The notes: generated from the sequence alone by a model not told the origin. A DNA stretch of 64,000 nt from Rhodospirillaceae bacterium (GCA_018701215.1 JABIWH010000065.1:1-64000), one strand, 5' to 3'; counted from the first letter of the stretch, positions 7,644-16,668 are shown. Made by a program: numbers and translations.

Positions 7644-8738
7644 ATGGATTCGCTGACCCAGATCGTGCTTGGCGCCGGCGTCGGTGTCGCCGTTCTGGGC
7701 CGGCGGCTGGGACCGCGCCGGGCCGCCATCGCCGGCGGCCTGCTGGGCACCCTGCCGGATCTGGATGTGCTGGTGCGCTTCGACGATCCGGTCGACGCCT
7801 TTATCGGCCATCGCGGCTTCAGCCATTCACTGCTGGTGCAGGCTGCCGTCACGCCGTTGCTGGGCGAGGGCATGGTGCGCTTCATCAAGGTGCTGCGACA
7901 ACAACGCCCGCCGGTTTATCTGGCGGTCTATCTGTGCCTAGCGACCCACGCCCTGCTGGACGGCTTGACCATCTATGGCACCAAGCTGTTATGGCCGCTC
8001 TCGATGGAGCCCTACGCGGTGGGCTCGGTCTTTATCATCGATGCGCTGTATACCCTGCCCTTGCTGGTGGCCACGATCTGGGCGCTCTGTCTACCTAAAT
8101 GGTCGCGGCGCATGGGCACCGTTATCACCGCCGCCCTGGTTTTGTCCACCGCCTATCAGGCCTGGTGCCTGGCGGCCCAACAAATTGTCACCGCGCGCGC
8201 GGGCGAAATGCTGGAACAGGCCGGCGTCAGTGCGGAAAAAATTCTGGCTATCCCGACGCCCTTCAACAGCTATCTCTGGCGCGTCATCGTTCTGGACAGC
8301 GAGCGTTATCTGAACCTTTACATACCGGTCCTTGGCGGTAGGGAACAGATAACCGTCTATGAGCACCCCCGGGGCCGGGCGTTGGCGACGTGCCTGGACG
8401 GCAACCCTAATCTCGACAAACTAGCCTGGTTCAGCCGTGGCTATTTCCGCCTGGATCTACACAGGGGGCTGCGCGGGGATGAAGTTGTGTTTTCCGATCT
8501 TCGCATGGGTCTGACACCCAATTATGCCTTCCGCTTTGCCATCGCCCGCCATGACGCGGGCGGCAGCCAGGCCATTCCGCCGCGCCACCTGGGCGGTCCA
8601 CGGGGCACCTGGGCGGATGTTGAATGGCTGCTGGCCAACATGGGCCACGACCCCGTCATGCGCCTGGCCGAGGCCAAGGCCTGGTTGCGCACCGCCGATC
8701 TGTCCACCACAGCCAGATCCCAAGCCGCCGTCTGTTAA
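7644..8738 (+). CDS. metal-dependent membrane hydrolase, YdjM/DUF457 family
   Basis: A 364-residue inner-membrane protein. The N-terminal MDSLTQIVLGAG, TLPDLDVL (36-43), HRGFSHSLL (56-64) and ATHALLDGLTIYGT segments are the hallmark His/Asp motifs of the YdjM/YbcI (DUF457) group of putative metal-dependent hydrolases. Several hydrophobic helices follow up to about residue 185, then a soluble C-terminal region of about 180 residues. Members are named for predicted metal binding; the reaction is not established. It closely follows the aminotransferase gene and may share its transcript. Confidence 0.8.
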   Translation: MDSLTQIVLGAGVGVAVLGRRLGPRRAAIAGGLLGTLPDLDVLVRFDDPVDAFIGHRGFSHSLLVQAAVTPLLGEGMVRFIKVLRQQRPPVYLAVYLCLATHALLDGLTIYGTKLLWPLSMEPYAVGSVFIIDALYTLPLLVATIWALCLPKWSRRMGTVITAALVLSTAYQAWCLAAQQIVTARAGEMLEQAGVSAEKILAIPTPFNSYLWRVIVLDSERYLNLYIPVLGGREQITVYEHPRGRALATCLDGNPNLDKLAWFSRGYFRLDLHRGLRGDEVVFSDLRMGLTPNYAFRFAIARHDAGGSQAIPPRHLGGPRGTWADVEWLLANMGHDPVMRLAEAKAWLRTADLSTTARSQAAVC

Positions 8739-8809
8739 AAGCAGGGAATCTCGTTTAGGATCATGGCCACAGCGTCATATGGCCCACCAGTAATCGAAAG
8801 CCTAGTCCC

Positions 8810-9439
8810 ATGAAATTCTATGACTGCAAGACCGCCCCCTCGCCCCGCCGGGTTCGTATTTTCATCGCCGAGAAAGGTCTGGATATCGAGACCGTGGACA
8901 TCGATTTGCGCAAGGGCGAACAGATGAGCGCGGAATACCGCGCCATCAATCCCAATTGCACGGTACCGGCCCTGGTGCTTGACGACGGCAATATTCTGCA
9001 AACCACTGCCGGTATCTGGGCCTATCTGGAGGACCTACACCCCGAACCAGCCTTGCTGGGCGCCACGGCATTGGAAAAAGGCCGGATCGCGGATGTCCGC
9101 TGGAAGATAGAGTTCGCCGGTTTAATGGCCATGGCCGAGGCCTTGCGCAATTCAGTGCCGGCCATGAAAGGCCGCGCCCTGCCGGGGCCGGATGATTTCG
9201 AGCAGATCCCGGAACTGGCCGAACGGGGTAAGCAGCGGGTGCAGCTGTTCCTGGACCGGGTCGATACCATGATCGGCGACAAGCCCTTTGCGGCGGGAGA
9301 CAATTATTCGGTCGCGGATATCGATCTGATGATCATGGTCGACTTCGCCGGCTGGCTGAAAATGGGCCTGCCCAAGGATGCCGACAACGCCCAGCGCTGG
9401 TACGAGGCCGTCTCCTCCCGGCCCTCGGCCAAGCTGTAG
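8810..9439 (+). CDS. glutathione S-transferase family protein
   Basis: A 209-residue cytosolic GST. The N-terminal thioredoxin fold reads MKFYDCKTAPSPRRVRIFIAEKG, with a Ser in the likely catalytic position (APSPRRVR) and the cis-proline segment VPALVLDDG (about 52-60). ILQTTAGIWAYLE is the glutathione-contact helix. The C-terminal helical half contains FAAGDNYSVADIDLM, the N-capping box of GSTs. It is unlike the other two GSTs of the window and its substrate is unknown. It converges on the TauE/SafE gene, 9 bp apart. Confidence 0.85.
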   Translation: MKFYDCKTAPSPRRVRIFIAEKGLDIETVDIDLRKGEQMSAEYRAINPNCTVPALVLDDGNILQTTAGIWAYLEDLHPEPALLGATALEKGRIADVRWKIEFAGLMAMAEALRNSVPAMKGRALPGPDDFEQIPELAERGKQRVQLFLDRVDTMIGDKPFAAGDNYSVADIDLMIMVDFAGWLKMGLPKDADNAQRWYEAVSSRPSAKL

Positions 9440-9448
9440 TAGAAGGCT

Positions 9449-10189
9449 TTAGAACCAATTCGCATAGACCAGATTGCCGCCCAAAATCAGGAAGAAAAAC
9501 GCCACGAAGCGGCGGAACAGCTCCTGTGATATGCGTTCGCGCAGCCAGATCCCGGCCAGCATGCCCAGCAACGTCGGCACCAGGGCGAAGCTGGAAAGCA
9601 GCACCGCCGGGCCGTCGATGGCGCCCTGATCGTACAGGGCAGCGGCCCAAGCCACGGTGCCGATGAGAAGCGAAAGACCGGCCGCCTGGACAAAACGATT
9701 CTTGTCCAGTCCCAGGGCCTGGAGAAAGACAACCACCGGCATTAAGAGAGAGCCTGTCGTGCCGGTCAGCATGCCAGCGGCGAAGCCCACAGCGGGTGCC
9801 CATATGCTTTCCCGCCCACGTGTCACCGTTGGCCGAAACGACATCAGGTTCATGATCGCATAGCCGCCGATCACGATACCCAGCAGTCCGGAAAGCAACT
9901 TCGGATCGACCCGGAACAAGATGATGGTGCCAAGCCAGATGCCGATGCACGCCATGGCGTTCATCAGCCAGAAGCGTCGGAAAAGAGCGGCCAGTTCACC
10001 GCCACGGGCGATTTGCCAGATGTTGGCGACCAGCGACGGCACGATCAGCACCACCACCGCATCGCGCAAACCAAGCGATAGGCCCAAAATGGCAATCGCC
10101 GTTGTCGGCAGGCCGACACCGATGGCGCCTTTGATGACACCTGCGGTCAGGAACGCGATGGCGATAATCGAGAGCTGTGTTACGTCCAT
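9449..10189 (-). CDS. sulfite exporter TauE/SafE family membrane protein
   Basis: A 246-residue integral membrane protein with about eight hydrophobic segments arranged as two similar halves, as in the TauE/SafE (DUF81) family. Family features include the N-terminal FLTAGVIKGAIGVGLPT segment and GFAAGMLTGTTGSLLMPVV in the second half, the repeated glycine-rich motifs of this family. Relatives export sulfite, sulfoacetate or other small organic anions, or are unassigned. No sulfur-oxidation or taurine gene is next to it, so the substrate is open. Confidence 0.85.
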   Translation of the reverse strand: MDVTQLSIIAIAFLTAGVIKGAIGVGLPTTAIAILGLSLGLRDAVVVLIVPSLVANIWQIARGGELAALFRRFWLMNAMACIGIWLGTIILFRVDPKLLSGLLGIVIGGYAIMNLMSFRPTVTRGRESIWAPAVGFAAGMLTGTTGSLLMPVVVFLQALGLDKNRFVQAAGLSLLIGTVAWAAALYDQGAIDGPAVLLSSFALVPTLLGMLAGIWLRERISQELFRRFVAFFFLILGGNLVYANWF

Positions 10190-10335
10190 TGATCTGTCAC
10201 AGCCGCGCCCCAGCGTTTTCCATCGAATTCTTCCTGTCCAAGGAGCTTATACCAACCAGCACCTTCGAGGTAGAGACATGGTGCCGCTAACTGTGCAAAG
10301 ATTGATCAGAAACCTGAAACCTGGGAGGAATTGTC

Positions 10336-10722
10336 ATGCCGAAATGGATCGATCACATCGTGGTCCGCGTCAAGGATATCAACGAAGCGCTGGAGAATTA
10401 CGAGGGCAAACTGGGCATGAAGGCCAGCAAGGGCCCGGACGCCATCCCCGAGATGGGCATGACCCGGGCGATCCTGCCCCTGGGCGACGATGGCCGCTTT
10501 ATTGAACTGGCAGAGCCGCTGGGCGAAGGCGGAGCGATCGGCGGCGCGCTGGAAAGATATGGCGAAGGAGTGCATCTGGTGGCGCTCGCCGTGGACGACC
10601 TGGCCGAGGCCAAGGCTGAGATGCAAGGCAACGGCGCCCGCATTATCGAGGCCGGCACCCAGGTGTTCGTGCATCCCCGCGACGGCCACGGCGTGATGTA
10701 TCAGCTGATCGAACGCAAGTAG
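10336..10722 (+). CDS. VOC family protein, methylmalonyl-CoA epimerase-like
   Basis: A 128-residue vicinal-oxygen-chelate protein of two beta-alpha-beta-beta-beta repeats. Candidate metal ligands are His7 (DHIVVRV), the Glu in FIELAEP, the His in GVHLVALAVDD and the terminal Glu in YQLIERK. The second repeat and the VHPRDGHGVMYQLIE ending resemble methylmalonyl-CoA epimerase, but the first repeat is shorter and no mutase is nearby, so glyoxalase-type or epimerase activity is only a guess. The start has a clear GGGAGGA ribosome site. Confidence 0.8.
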   Translation: MPKWIDHIVVRVKDINEALENYEGKLGMKASKGPDAIPEMGMTRAILPLGDDGRFIELAEPLGEGGAIGGALERYGEGVHLVALAVDDLAEAKAEMQGNGARIIEAGTQVFVHPRDGHGVMYQLIERK

Positions 10723-10776
10723 AGTTTTATCGCCTGGAGAAATCGTTAATTCGTTGTCATTGCCCGGCTATCGCGG

Positions 10777-12258
10777 CTAATCGTTCCATGAGCGGCCAAA
10801 GCGCAGCCGGGCAAGGTCCGCGTGTTCGTAGGATAGCGTGGAAATATCTGAGGGTGCCGGGCCTTTCGTTTCGACATCAATGATGGCGTCGAACTTGTCG
10901 CCAAAGGCGGCGTGGAAATGGTTTTTGCCCTTCACATAGACCACGGGATAGTCCGTAAGATCGATCTGGTGCAGTTCGAAATACGCCGGATCATTGGCAG
11001 GAACACAGCGCGAAGTAACGATAATGCGCATGCCGCCAACCCGGATGACGGCGGTCGGGCCAAGTTCGACCACCAGGCCTTTTTCCATGGGTCCATGATT
11101 TACAAAGCGGCCCTGGGTCAAGGTCTCGACCACGCCGGTGGCCTGAACAGGTTCGCCGAACTGATGGCTTAAGCGCCCGCCAAGGGCGCAATCCAGGCTG
11201 GCGCCCAAACCGGCTGCATGGGCACGGGCGGCAATCTCGGGATCCCAGAAAAAGGCGAAGATGGACGCCACCTCAGGCGCCTGTTCAAGGGCGGCCCGCA
11301 ACAGGCCCGGCGTATCGCCGGCACCACCGGAAAAAACATTATCCGACGGCTCCAACACCGCGACCCTTTCGCCGTGCCGTCCCCGGCAAGCGGCAGCGAT
11401 AACAGCGCCGGGATCTGGCAGCATTATGTCGAAACGATCCGCCTGCCCCCGATATGCCGCATCCAATTCATCCAGCATAACCGCCAGATCATCGCGCGTG
11501 CCGTTGTAGCAGGCGGATATGCTGGCGCCCGTGAAAGGGCTGTCCGCATAGGGGAAACCACCAAAGACGCTGACATCAAACAGACCAAGGCGTACTTCCG
11601 CCCTGGTCGCCAAACCGACCATGTCTGCCATGGGTCCCGCCGCAGTCCGCATGTTATGGCTGGTCGGCGCGAACGCGACCGGCCTGATGACGGCGGCAGG
11701 TTGGATCTCGCCCGCCATGGCGCGGTGCAACAACGTCATGGCCTTCCAGCCCGTTTCGTACATGTCCACATGCGGATGGGTCTTATAGCCGACAACAATG
11801 TCGGCCAGATTGGCGATAGCTGGGTCCAGATTGCCGTGAATATCAAACGATGCCGCGATCGGCACCGGCCCCACGGCGGCGCGGATTTTTTCCAACAGAT
11901 ATGTTTCGCAACCCAGCACGTCATGCGCCACCGTGGCGCCATGCAGGGAGGCATAGACCCCGTCCCAATGCTGACCGCTTAGCCCGGTGATGACCTCGTC
12001 GACAAAATCGGGAAACAGGCCCGCTTCGACCTCACCGGCGGGGTAGGCCGCCGCGCAGCGCAGAAAATAGCCTTCGATGTCACCATGGGCTTGCAGGAAA
12101 TCCACGGCGGCGCCGGTTTCCACGCCCTTGCCGGCATAAAACGCCATGGCCTCCGCGCCCTTCAACCACTCGCGTCTTTGAAAATCCGCGAACGCGGCGG
12201 GGGCGGGAGAAAAGCTGTTGCCCTCGTACCAGAATCGTAGAACGGCGATTTTTTTCAT
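10777..12258 (-). CDS. M81 family metallopeptidase (MlrC-like)
   Basis: A 493-residue protein of peptidase family M81, named for MlrC, the enzyme that finishes microcystin breakdown. Zinc-site motifs are visible: DIHGNLD and KTHPHVDMYETG (about 140-175). The C-terminal MlrC domain carries SRCVPANDPAYFELHQID and VKGKNHFHAAF. I chose the ATG at 12258 rather than the TTG one codon earlier. It follows a hydroxyacid dehydrogenase gene on the same strand by 12 bp, so the two are an operon. M81 proteins are widespread outside cyanotoxin degraders; here a role as amidohydrolase or peptidase on small amides fits the divergent carbamoylase genes, but this is inference. Confidence 0.85.
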   Translation of the reverse strand: MKKIAVLRFWYEGNSFSPAPAAFADFQRREWLKGAEAMAFYAGKGVETGAAVDFLQAHGDIEGYFLRCAAAYPAGEVEAGLFPDFVDEVITGLSGQHWDGVYASLHGATVAHDVLGCETYLLEKIRAAVGPVPIAASFDIHGNLDPAIANLADIVVGYKTHPHVDMYETGWKAMTLLHRAMAGEIQPAAVIRPVAFAPTSHNMRTAAGPMADMVGLATRAEVRLGLFDVSVFGGFPYADSPFTGASISACYNGTRDDLAVMLDELDAAYRGQADRFDIMLPDPGAVIAAACRGRHGERVAVLEPSDNVFSGGAGDTPGLLRAALEQAPEVASIFAFFWDPEIAARAHAAGLGASLDCALGGRLSHQFGEPVQATGVVETLTQGRFVNHGPMEKGLVVELGPTAVIRVGGMRIIVTSRCVPANDPAYFELHQIDLTDYPVVYVKGKNHFHAAFGDKFDAIIDVETKGPAPSDISTLSYEHADLARLRFGRSWND

Positions 12259-12270
12259 CAATAGCCGCGC

Positions 12271-13200
12271 CTAATAACCGTTATCTATATCAACCTGCTC
12301 GGCCAGGCGCTGGCCGTTGCGGGCCCGGCGCACCTGCTCGGCCAGGACCAAGGCGGCGGTATCGGGCGCCGACAGGGCGGCGATATGCGGTGTCACGCGC
12401 ACCTTTGGGTGCTGCCAAAGGGGGCTGTCGCCAGGTAGCGGTTCTGTAACGAACGCATCCAGGGTGGCAGCGCCCAGACGGCCACTGTCCAGGGCCGCGA
12501 TCAGGTCGCCCTCGACCACAATTTCGCCGCGCGAACAATTAATCAAATAGCTGCCCGCCGGCATGGCGTCGAACGCCGCCCTGTCCATCAGGCCATCGGT
12601 CTGCTCGGTCAGGGGCAGCAATAACACCGTTATGCTGGCCTGCGCCAACATAGCCGCCAGGCGCTCGGCTCCATGGCTGCATTGTACGCCGTCGATGTTT
12701 TTGGCGGCTCGGCTCCAACCCAGCAGATTGAAGCCCAGAGCGCCCAGGCGCTTGGCACAACGCTGGCCCATCTGTCCCAGACCCAACAGGGCAACCGTGC
12801 GGTCCCTGGCATCGGTGGTGGGATGGCGCTGCCAAAATTTCCGGGCCTGCTGCCTATCATAGCGGTCAAGGCCCAGATGATGATGCAATACCGTGGCGCA
12901 GACATATTCCGCCATGCGGTCGGCCATCAGGGGATCAACTAGGCGGGCAATGGGGATATTGCGCGGAAGATCGGGATCGGCGATCAGGGCGTCGACACCG
13001 GCGCCCAGGGAAGATATCGCTAATAGTTTTGGAAAGCCCGCCAGGGCGCCCGACGGAATGCGCCAGACCATGGCAAAGTCGATCTCGTCGGGATCGCCCA
13101 CGTCAGGCCAGATGCGAAATTCGTCTTTGGGCAATGCCGCCTGCAACGCGGCCAGCCACTGGTCCGCATTGTCCCAGGGGCAGTGAAAAAGAATTGCCAA
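12271..13200 (-). CDS. D-2-hydroxyacid dehydrogenase, GhrA-like
   Basis: A 309-residue NAD(P)-dependent D-2-hydroxyacid dehydrogenase. The Rossmann motif ALLGLGQMGQRCAKRLG is in the middle of the protein. The catalytic Arg (NCSRGEIV), Glu (TEPLP) and His (TPHIAA) are all present. It resembles glyoxylate/hydroxypyruvate reductase A in length and pattern. I chose the TTG at 13200: it has GAGGG about 9 bases upstream and gives the family length, while the longer frame from 13293 would run into the divergent gene. It leads the operon with the M81 peptidase. Confidence 0.85.
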   Translation of the reverse strand: MAILFHCPWDNADQWLAALQAALPKDEFRIWPDVGDPDEIDFAMVWRIPSGALAGFPKLLAISSLGAGVDALIADPDLPRNIPIARLVDPLMADRMAEYVCATVLHHHLGLDRYDRQQARKFWQRHPTTDARDRTVALLGLGQMGQRCAKRLGALGFNLLGWSRAAKNIDGVQCSHGAERLAAMLAQASITVLLLPLTEQTDGLMDRAAFDAMPAGSYLINCSRGEIVVEGDLIAALDSGRLGAATLDAFVTEPLPGDSPLWQHPKVRVTPHIAALSAPDTAALVLAEQVRRARNGQRLAEQVDIDNGY

Positions 13201-13226
13201 GGAATAGCCCTCGTTTCGTCCTATCG

Positions 13227-13239
13227 TTCTATAATAGAA
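13227..13239. promoter_or_regulatory. 13-bp palindrome in the divergent promoter region
   Basis: TTCTATAATAGAA is a perfect inverted repeat (TTCTAT-A-ATAGAA) in the 86-bp gap between the divergent hydroxyacid dehydrogenase and carbamoylase genes. It includes a TATAAT hexamer (13230-13235), so it could be a shared -10 region, an operator for a dimeric regulator, or both. No good -35 hexamer is seen at 17 bp. Confidence 0.4.
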
Positions 13240-13286
13240 TGCACACAATTCCGATACCAAGCCAGCAGACAATCGCAGGAGCAAAT

Positions 13287-14228
13287 ATGTCACGCTTGAT
13301 CACCGTCGCCTCCGCCCAGTTGGGTCCCATCGAGCGGGAGGAAAGCAAGGACAGCGTCGTCAAACGCATGACCGATATGATGCGCCATGCCCATGACCGC
13401 GGCGCCCGCCTTGTGGTCTTTCCGGAAATGGCCCTGACCACGTTTTTCCCGCGCTGGCATATCGAGGATGAGGCGGAACTGGACGCCTTTTACGAGACCG
13501 AGATGCCTTCGGCCCAAACCCAGCCGCTGTTCGACCTGGCCAAGGAACTGGGCGTCGGCTTTTATCTTGGCTATTCCGAGATGTTTTTTGACGATGACGG
13601 CAAGAAACGCCGCTTCAACACCGCCATCCTGGTCAACCAGCAGGCCGAGATCGTCGGCAAGTACCGCAAGGTACATCTGCCGGGTCATGCCACGTACGAA
13701 CCGGAACGGCCCTGGCAGCATCTGGAAAAAGGCTATTTCGAGGTTGGCGACCTGGGCTTTCCGGTCTTTCGCACCATGGGCGGGGTGATGGGCATGTGCC
13801 TGTGCAACGACCGCCGCTGGCCGGAAACCTGGCGGGTCATGGGCATGCAGGATGTGGACCTCGTGATGCTGGGCTACAACACGCCGGTCTATAACTCAGT
13901 GGCGTCTGAAAGTCCGCATCTACGCATGTTCCACAATCATATCTCCATGCAGGCCGGCGCCTATCAGAACGGCACCTGGGCCGTGGGCACCGCCAAGGCA
14001 GGCATGGAGGGCGGCGTCGATATGATGGCCGGTTCCTGCATCATCGCGCCGACGGGAGAGATCGTGGCGCTCGCCACCACGGCGGAGGACGAGGCCATCG
14101 TGGCCGAATGCGACCTGGACCGGGGCCGCTATATCCGCGACACCGTATTCAATTTCGCGCAACATCGGCGGATCGAAAACTATGGCCTGATCACCGAACG
14201 AAACGAGGCCATCACGCCACCGGAGTGA
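13287..14228 (+). CDS. N-carbamoyl-D-amino acid hydrolase (D-carbamoylase)
   Basis: A 313-residue nitrilase-superfamily amidohydrolase that cleaves N-carbamoyl-D-amino acids to D-amino acid, CO2 and ammonia. It matches the D-carbamoylase pattern closely: FPEMALTTFFPRWH around Glu47, KYRKVHLPGH with Lys128, and CLCNDRRWPETWRVMG with Cys173, corresponding to the Glu-Lys-Cys triad (47/127/172) of the Agrobacterium enzyme. Length equals the family's (about 304-313). I use the ATG at 13287; the longer frame to 13029 overlaps the divergent gene. It is followed after 6 bp by a hydantoin-racemase-like gene, the classic hydantoin-utilisation partner. No hydantoinase is in the window. Confidence 0.9.
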   Translation: MSRLITVASAQLGPIEREESKDSVVKRMTDMMRHAHDRGARLVVFPEMALTTFFPRWHIEDEAELDAFYETEMPSAQTQPLFDLAKELGVGFYLGYSEMFFDDDGKKRRFNTAILVNQQAEIVGKYRKVHLPGHATYEPERPWQHLEKGYFEVGDLGFPVFRTMGGVMGMCLCNDRRWPETWRVMGMQDVDLVMLGYNTPVYNSVASESPHLRMFHNHISMQAGAYQNGTWAVGTAKAGMEGGVDMMAGSCIIAPTGEIVALATTAEDEAIVAECDLDRGRYIRDTVFNFAQHRRIENYGLITERNEAITPPE

Positions 14229-14234
14229 GGACAC

Positions 14235-14924
14235 ATGTCGGAACGTATCGTCGTTATCAATCCCAACTCGTCCGTCGATGTCACGGCGGGCATTGATAAG
14301 GCCATGGCGCCGCTGCGCTTCGCCGATGGCCCGGCGATTGAGTGCCTGACCCTCGCCGAAGGCCCACCGGGTATCGAAACCCAACGCCATGTGGACGGCG
14401 TGGTCGGACCGCTGTGCCAAATGATCGAGCGCGAGGATAACAGCGCGGCGGGCGCCGATGCCTTCGTCGTGGCCTGTTTCTCCGATCCCGGCCTGCACTC
14501 GGCACGGGAGACGACGTCCCGGCCCGTGATGGGCATCTCCGAAAGCGGCATAACCACCGCTCTGACCCTGGGCGAACGCTTCGGCATCATCGCCATATTG
14601 CCCGCCGGCGTAGCGCGCCACAAACGCTATATCCGGCAAATGGGCCTGGAAGGCCGCCTGGCGGGCGACCGCCCCATCGGCATCGGCGTCACGGGCCTGG
14701 GGGCCGAGGACGAGGTCGAGGGCCGCATGACGGCGGTAGGCCAGCAGTTGATCGAGGAAGACGGCGCCGATGTCCTGATCATGGGTTGCGCCGGCATGGC
14801 GCGTTATCGCGGACGCTTGGAAGATACTCTGGGCGTGCCCGTGATCGACCCCAGCCAGGCCGCAGTGGCACAGGCTATCGCCGCCGTGCGCCTGGGTTAC
14901 CGCAACAACAAAACCAACATTTAG
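14235..14924 (+). CDS. hydantoin racemase / Asp-Glu racemase family
   Basis: A 229-residue cofactor-independent racemase-fold protein. The start VVINPNSSVDVT is typical of hydantoin racemases. Both catalytic cysteines are visible, Cys81 (VACFSDPGLHSARE) and Cys185 (LIMGCAGMA), spaced as in hydantoin racemase. It would interconvert D- and L-5-monosubstituted hydantoins. Together with the D-carbamoylase 6 bp upstream, this indicates conversion of hydantoin-type compounds or N-carbamoyl amino acids. An alternative is racemisation of another carbamoyl or allantoin-like compound, since allantoin racemases belong to the same family. Confidence 0.85.
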   Translation: MSERIVVINPNSSVDVTAGIDKAMAPLRFADGPAIECLTLAEGPPGIETQRHVDGVVGPLCQMIEREDNSAAGADAFVVACFSDPGLHSARETTSRPVMGISESGITTALTLGERFGIIAILPAGVARHKRYIRQMGLEGRLAGDRPIGIGVTGLGAEDEVEGRMTAVGQQLIEEDGADVLIMGCAGMARYRGRLEDTLGVPVIDPSQAAVAQAIAAVRLGYRNNKTNI

Positions 14925-14972
14925 ATCAGCACCAAACCAACCGCCATACCAACATATTAGTGGAGCAACCCC

Positions 14973-15590
14973 ATGCAACTCATCGGCCGCAACATGTCGC
15001 CTTTCGTGCGCCGCACCTCGATCGTTTTGAAGCTTTTGGGCCTGGATTACGAGCAGGTCGAGCTGTCCACCGCCGACGACACGGACAAGATCGCCAAGAT
15101 CAACCCGGTTATCCGGGTGCCGTCCATGGTCCTGGATGACGGCGAAACCCTGGTCGACAGTAACGCCATCATCGATCACCTGTTGGAGGTCGGCGATCCC
15201 GAGCATCGCCTCCTCCCCGCCAGTGGGGCCGAGCGGCGCGCGGTCCTGCGCCTGGCCGCGATTGGCCACGGGGTCATGGAGAAGGGCGTTTCCTCATCTT
15301 ACGAACGCAACCGCCGGCCCAAGGACAAGGTCTTCGACGGCTGGGTCAAGCAGGTCGAGGGCCAGGTGGAGAGCGGCCTGGCGGCCCTGAACGAGGCAGC
15401 CTCGAATGGTGACTACCTTTGTGGCGACCACTTGACCCTGGCCGACGTCAACGCCGTCGTGGCCCACGACTTCGTCAGCATGGCCGAGCCTTATCTTATG
15501 AAGAACGATCCCTACCCGGCGCTTAGCGCCCTGGCCAAGCGTTGCGGCGAACAGGCCGTCTTCGCCGATACGGTGTTCAAGCCAGGCTAG
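14973..15590 (+). CDS. glutathione S-transferase family protein
   Basis: A 205-residue GST. The N-terminal thioredoxin domain opens MQLIGRNMSPFVRRTSIVLKLLG with a Ser in SPFVRR as likely catalytic residue. It has the cis-proline segment RVPSMVLDDGETLVDSNAI (about 49-67) and a helical C-terminal domain ending with CGDHLTLADVNAVVAHDF. It follows the racemase by 48 bp and precedes a luciferase-like monooxygenase; all run the same way and could be one transcript. The substrate is unknown. Confidence 0.85.
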   Translation: MQLIGRNMSPFVRRTSIVLKLLGLDYEQVELSTADDTDKIAKINPVIRVPSMVLDDGETLVDSNAIIDHLLEVGDPEHRLLPASGAERRAVLRLAAIGHGVMEKGVSSSYERNRRPKDKVFDGWVKQVEGQVESGLAALNEAASNGDYLCGDHLTLADVNAVVAHDFVSMAEPYLMKNDPYPALSALAKRCGEQAVFADTVFKPG

Positions 15591-15622
15591 CAAGCCAAGG
15601 CAATGTCGAAGGAGTTTGTGGC

Positions 15623-16651
15623 GTGAAATTTGGTGTGTTGCAGTTCTTTAGTTGGCCGGGCCGGCGGGTGCCCCTGGCCACGGTGTACGAACGGGCCTTT
15701 CAGCGCATGGAGATCATGGACAAGACCGGTTACGACGCGGTCTGGTTGGCCGAGCATCATTTCTCCACCTACAGCGTCTGCCCTTCGGTACACCTCATGG
15801 GCACCCATATCGCGGCGCGCACCGAAAATTTGCGCGTTGGGACCGCCGTGTCGCTGGCCTCGTTCTATCATCCCCTGCGCCTGGCCGAAGAAGTGGCGCT
15901 GTTGGACAATATCTCGGGCGGGCGGGTGAACTGGGGCGCGGGGCGCGGCTTTGATGCCACCGAGCACAAGATTTTTGGCGTCGAACCCAAGGAAAGCTAC
16001 CCCCGCTTTCGCGAGGCGGTGGACATTGTTCTCAAGGCCTGGGGCGATGACAAGCTCAACCATCAGGGTGAATTCTGGCAGTTTGAAGATGTCGAGGTGC
16101 TGCCGAAGCCATTGCAGGACCCAATCCCGGTCTGGCTTGCCGCGACCTCGTTGGAAGCTTTGGAATGGACGGCCCAGCGCGGCCATTCCATCATGATGGA
16201 TCCTCATGCCACGCATCCGGAAATCGCCAAAAAGCGGACCTTTTATAAGGAGGCGCTGGAGGGTGCTGGTTATTCCATGGCGGGGCGCGACATTCCCATG
16301 GCCCGGACCCTGGCCATGGGCGCCACCCAAAAAGAGGCCGAGGACGTGGGCCGGGCCGGGGCCGAGTTCATGTTCGGCAGCTATCTGCGCAAGAAGGAGA
16401 ACATCCGTTCCACCGCCGCCGGCGCACAAAAAACCGTACAGGTCGAGGCGCTGGACCAGTCCCTGCGCGACAATGACGACCCAGTGGCGCGCTATATCAA
16501 CGAGATCGCTATCTGCGGCACGCCTGAGAAGGTCATCGCCGACATCGAAGAAATGCAGGAAACCCTGCCGCTGGAATATCTGATGATCGCACCGTTGAGC
16601 CACGCCTCGTTCGTCATGTTCACGGAAAAAGTTCTACCGCATTTTTTATAG
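15623..16651 (+). CDS. LLM class flavin-dependent oxidoreductase
   Basis: A 342-residue luciferase-like monooxygenase with a single TIM-barrel domain. It shows the family segments AVWLAEHHFSTYSV, LRVGTAVSLASFYHPLRLAEEVALLDNISGGRVNWGAGRG and the LEYLMIAPLSHAS ending. Such enzymes use reduced FMN or F420 to oxidise small organic substrates. I chose the GTG at 15623 because AAGGAG lies 8 bases before it and the residues upstream are not family-like. It is followed after 17 bp by a metallo-beta-lactamase-fold gene in the same direction. Confidence 0.85.
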   Translation: MKFGVLQFFSWPGRRVPLATVYERAFQRMEIMDKTGYDAVWLAEHHFSTYSVCPSVHLMGTHIAARTENLRVGTAVSLASFYHPLRLAEEVALLDNISGGRVNWGAGRGFDATEHKIFGVEPKESYPRFREAVDIVLKAWGDDKLNHQGEFWQFEDVEVLPKPLQDPIPVWLAATSLEALEWTAQRGHSIMMDPHATHPEIAKKRTFYKEALEGAGYSMAGRDIPMARTLAMGATQKEAEDVGRAGAEFMFGSYLRKKENIRSTAAGAQKTVQVEALDQSLRDNDDPVARYINEIAICGTPEKVIADIEEMQETLPLEYLMIAPLSHASFVMFTEKVLPHFL

Positions 16652-16668
16652 ACCGGAATCCACTCGTC

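Noticed and set aside
13029..13286. N-terminal extension of the carbamoylase
   Set aside because: The extension is opposite the divergent gene and not similar to any amidohydrolase; the family start is at 13287.
13920..15269. Long open frame (449 codons) on the minus strand
   Set aside because: It lies opposite the well-supported carbamoylase, racemase and GST genes; composition is the mirror of GC-rich codons and no family is recognised.
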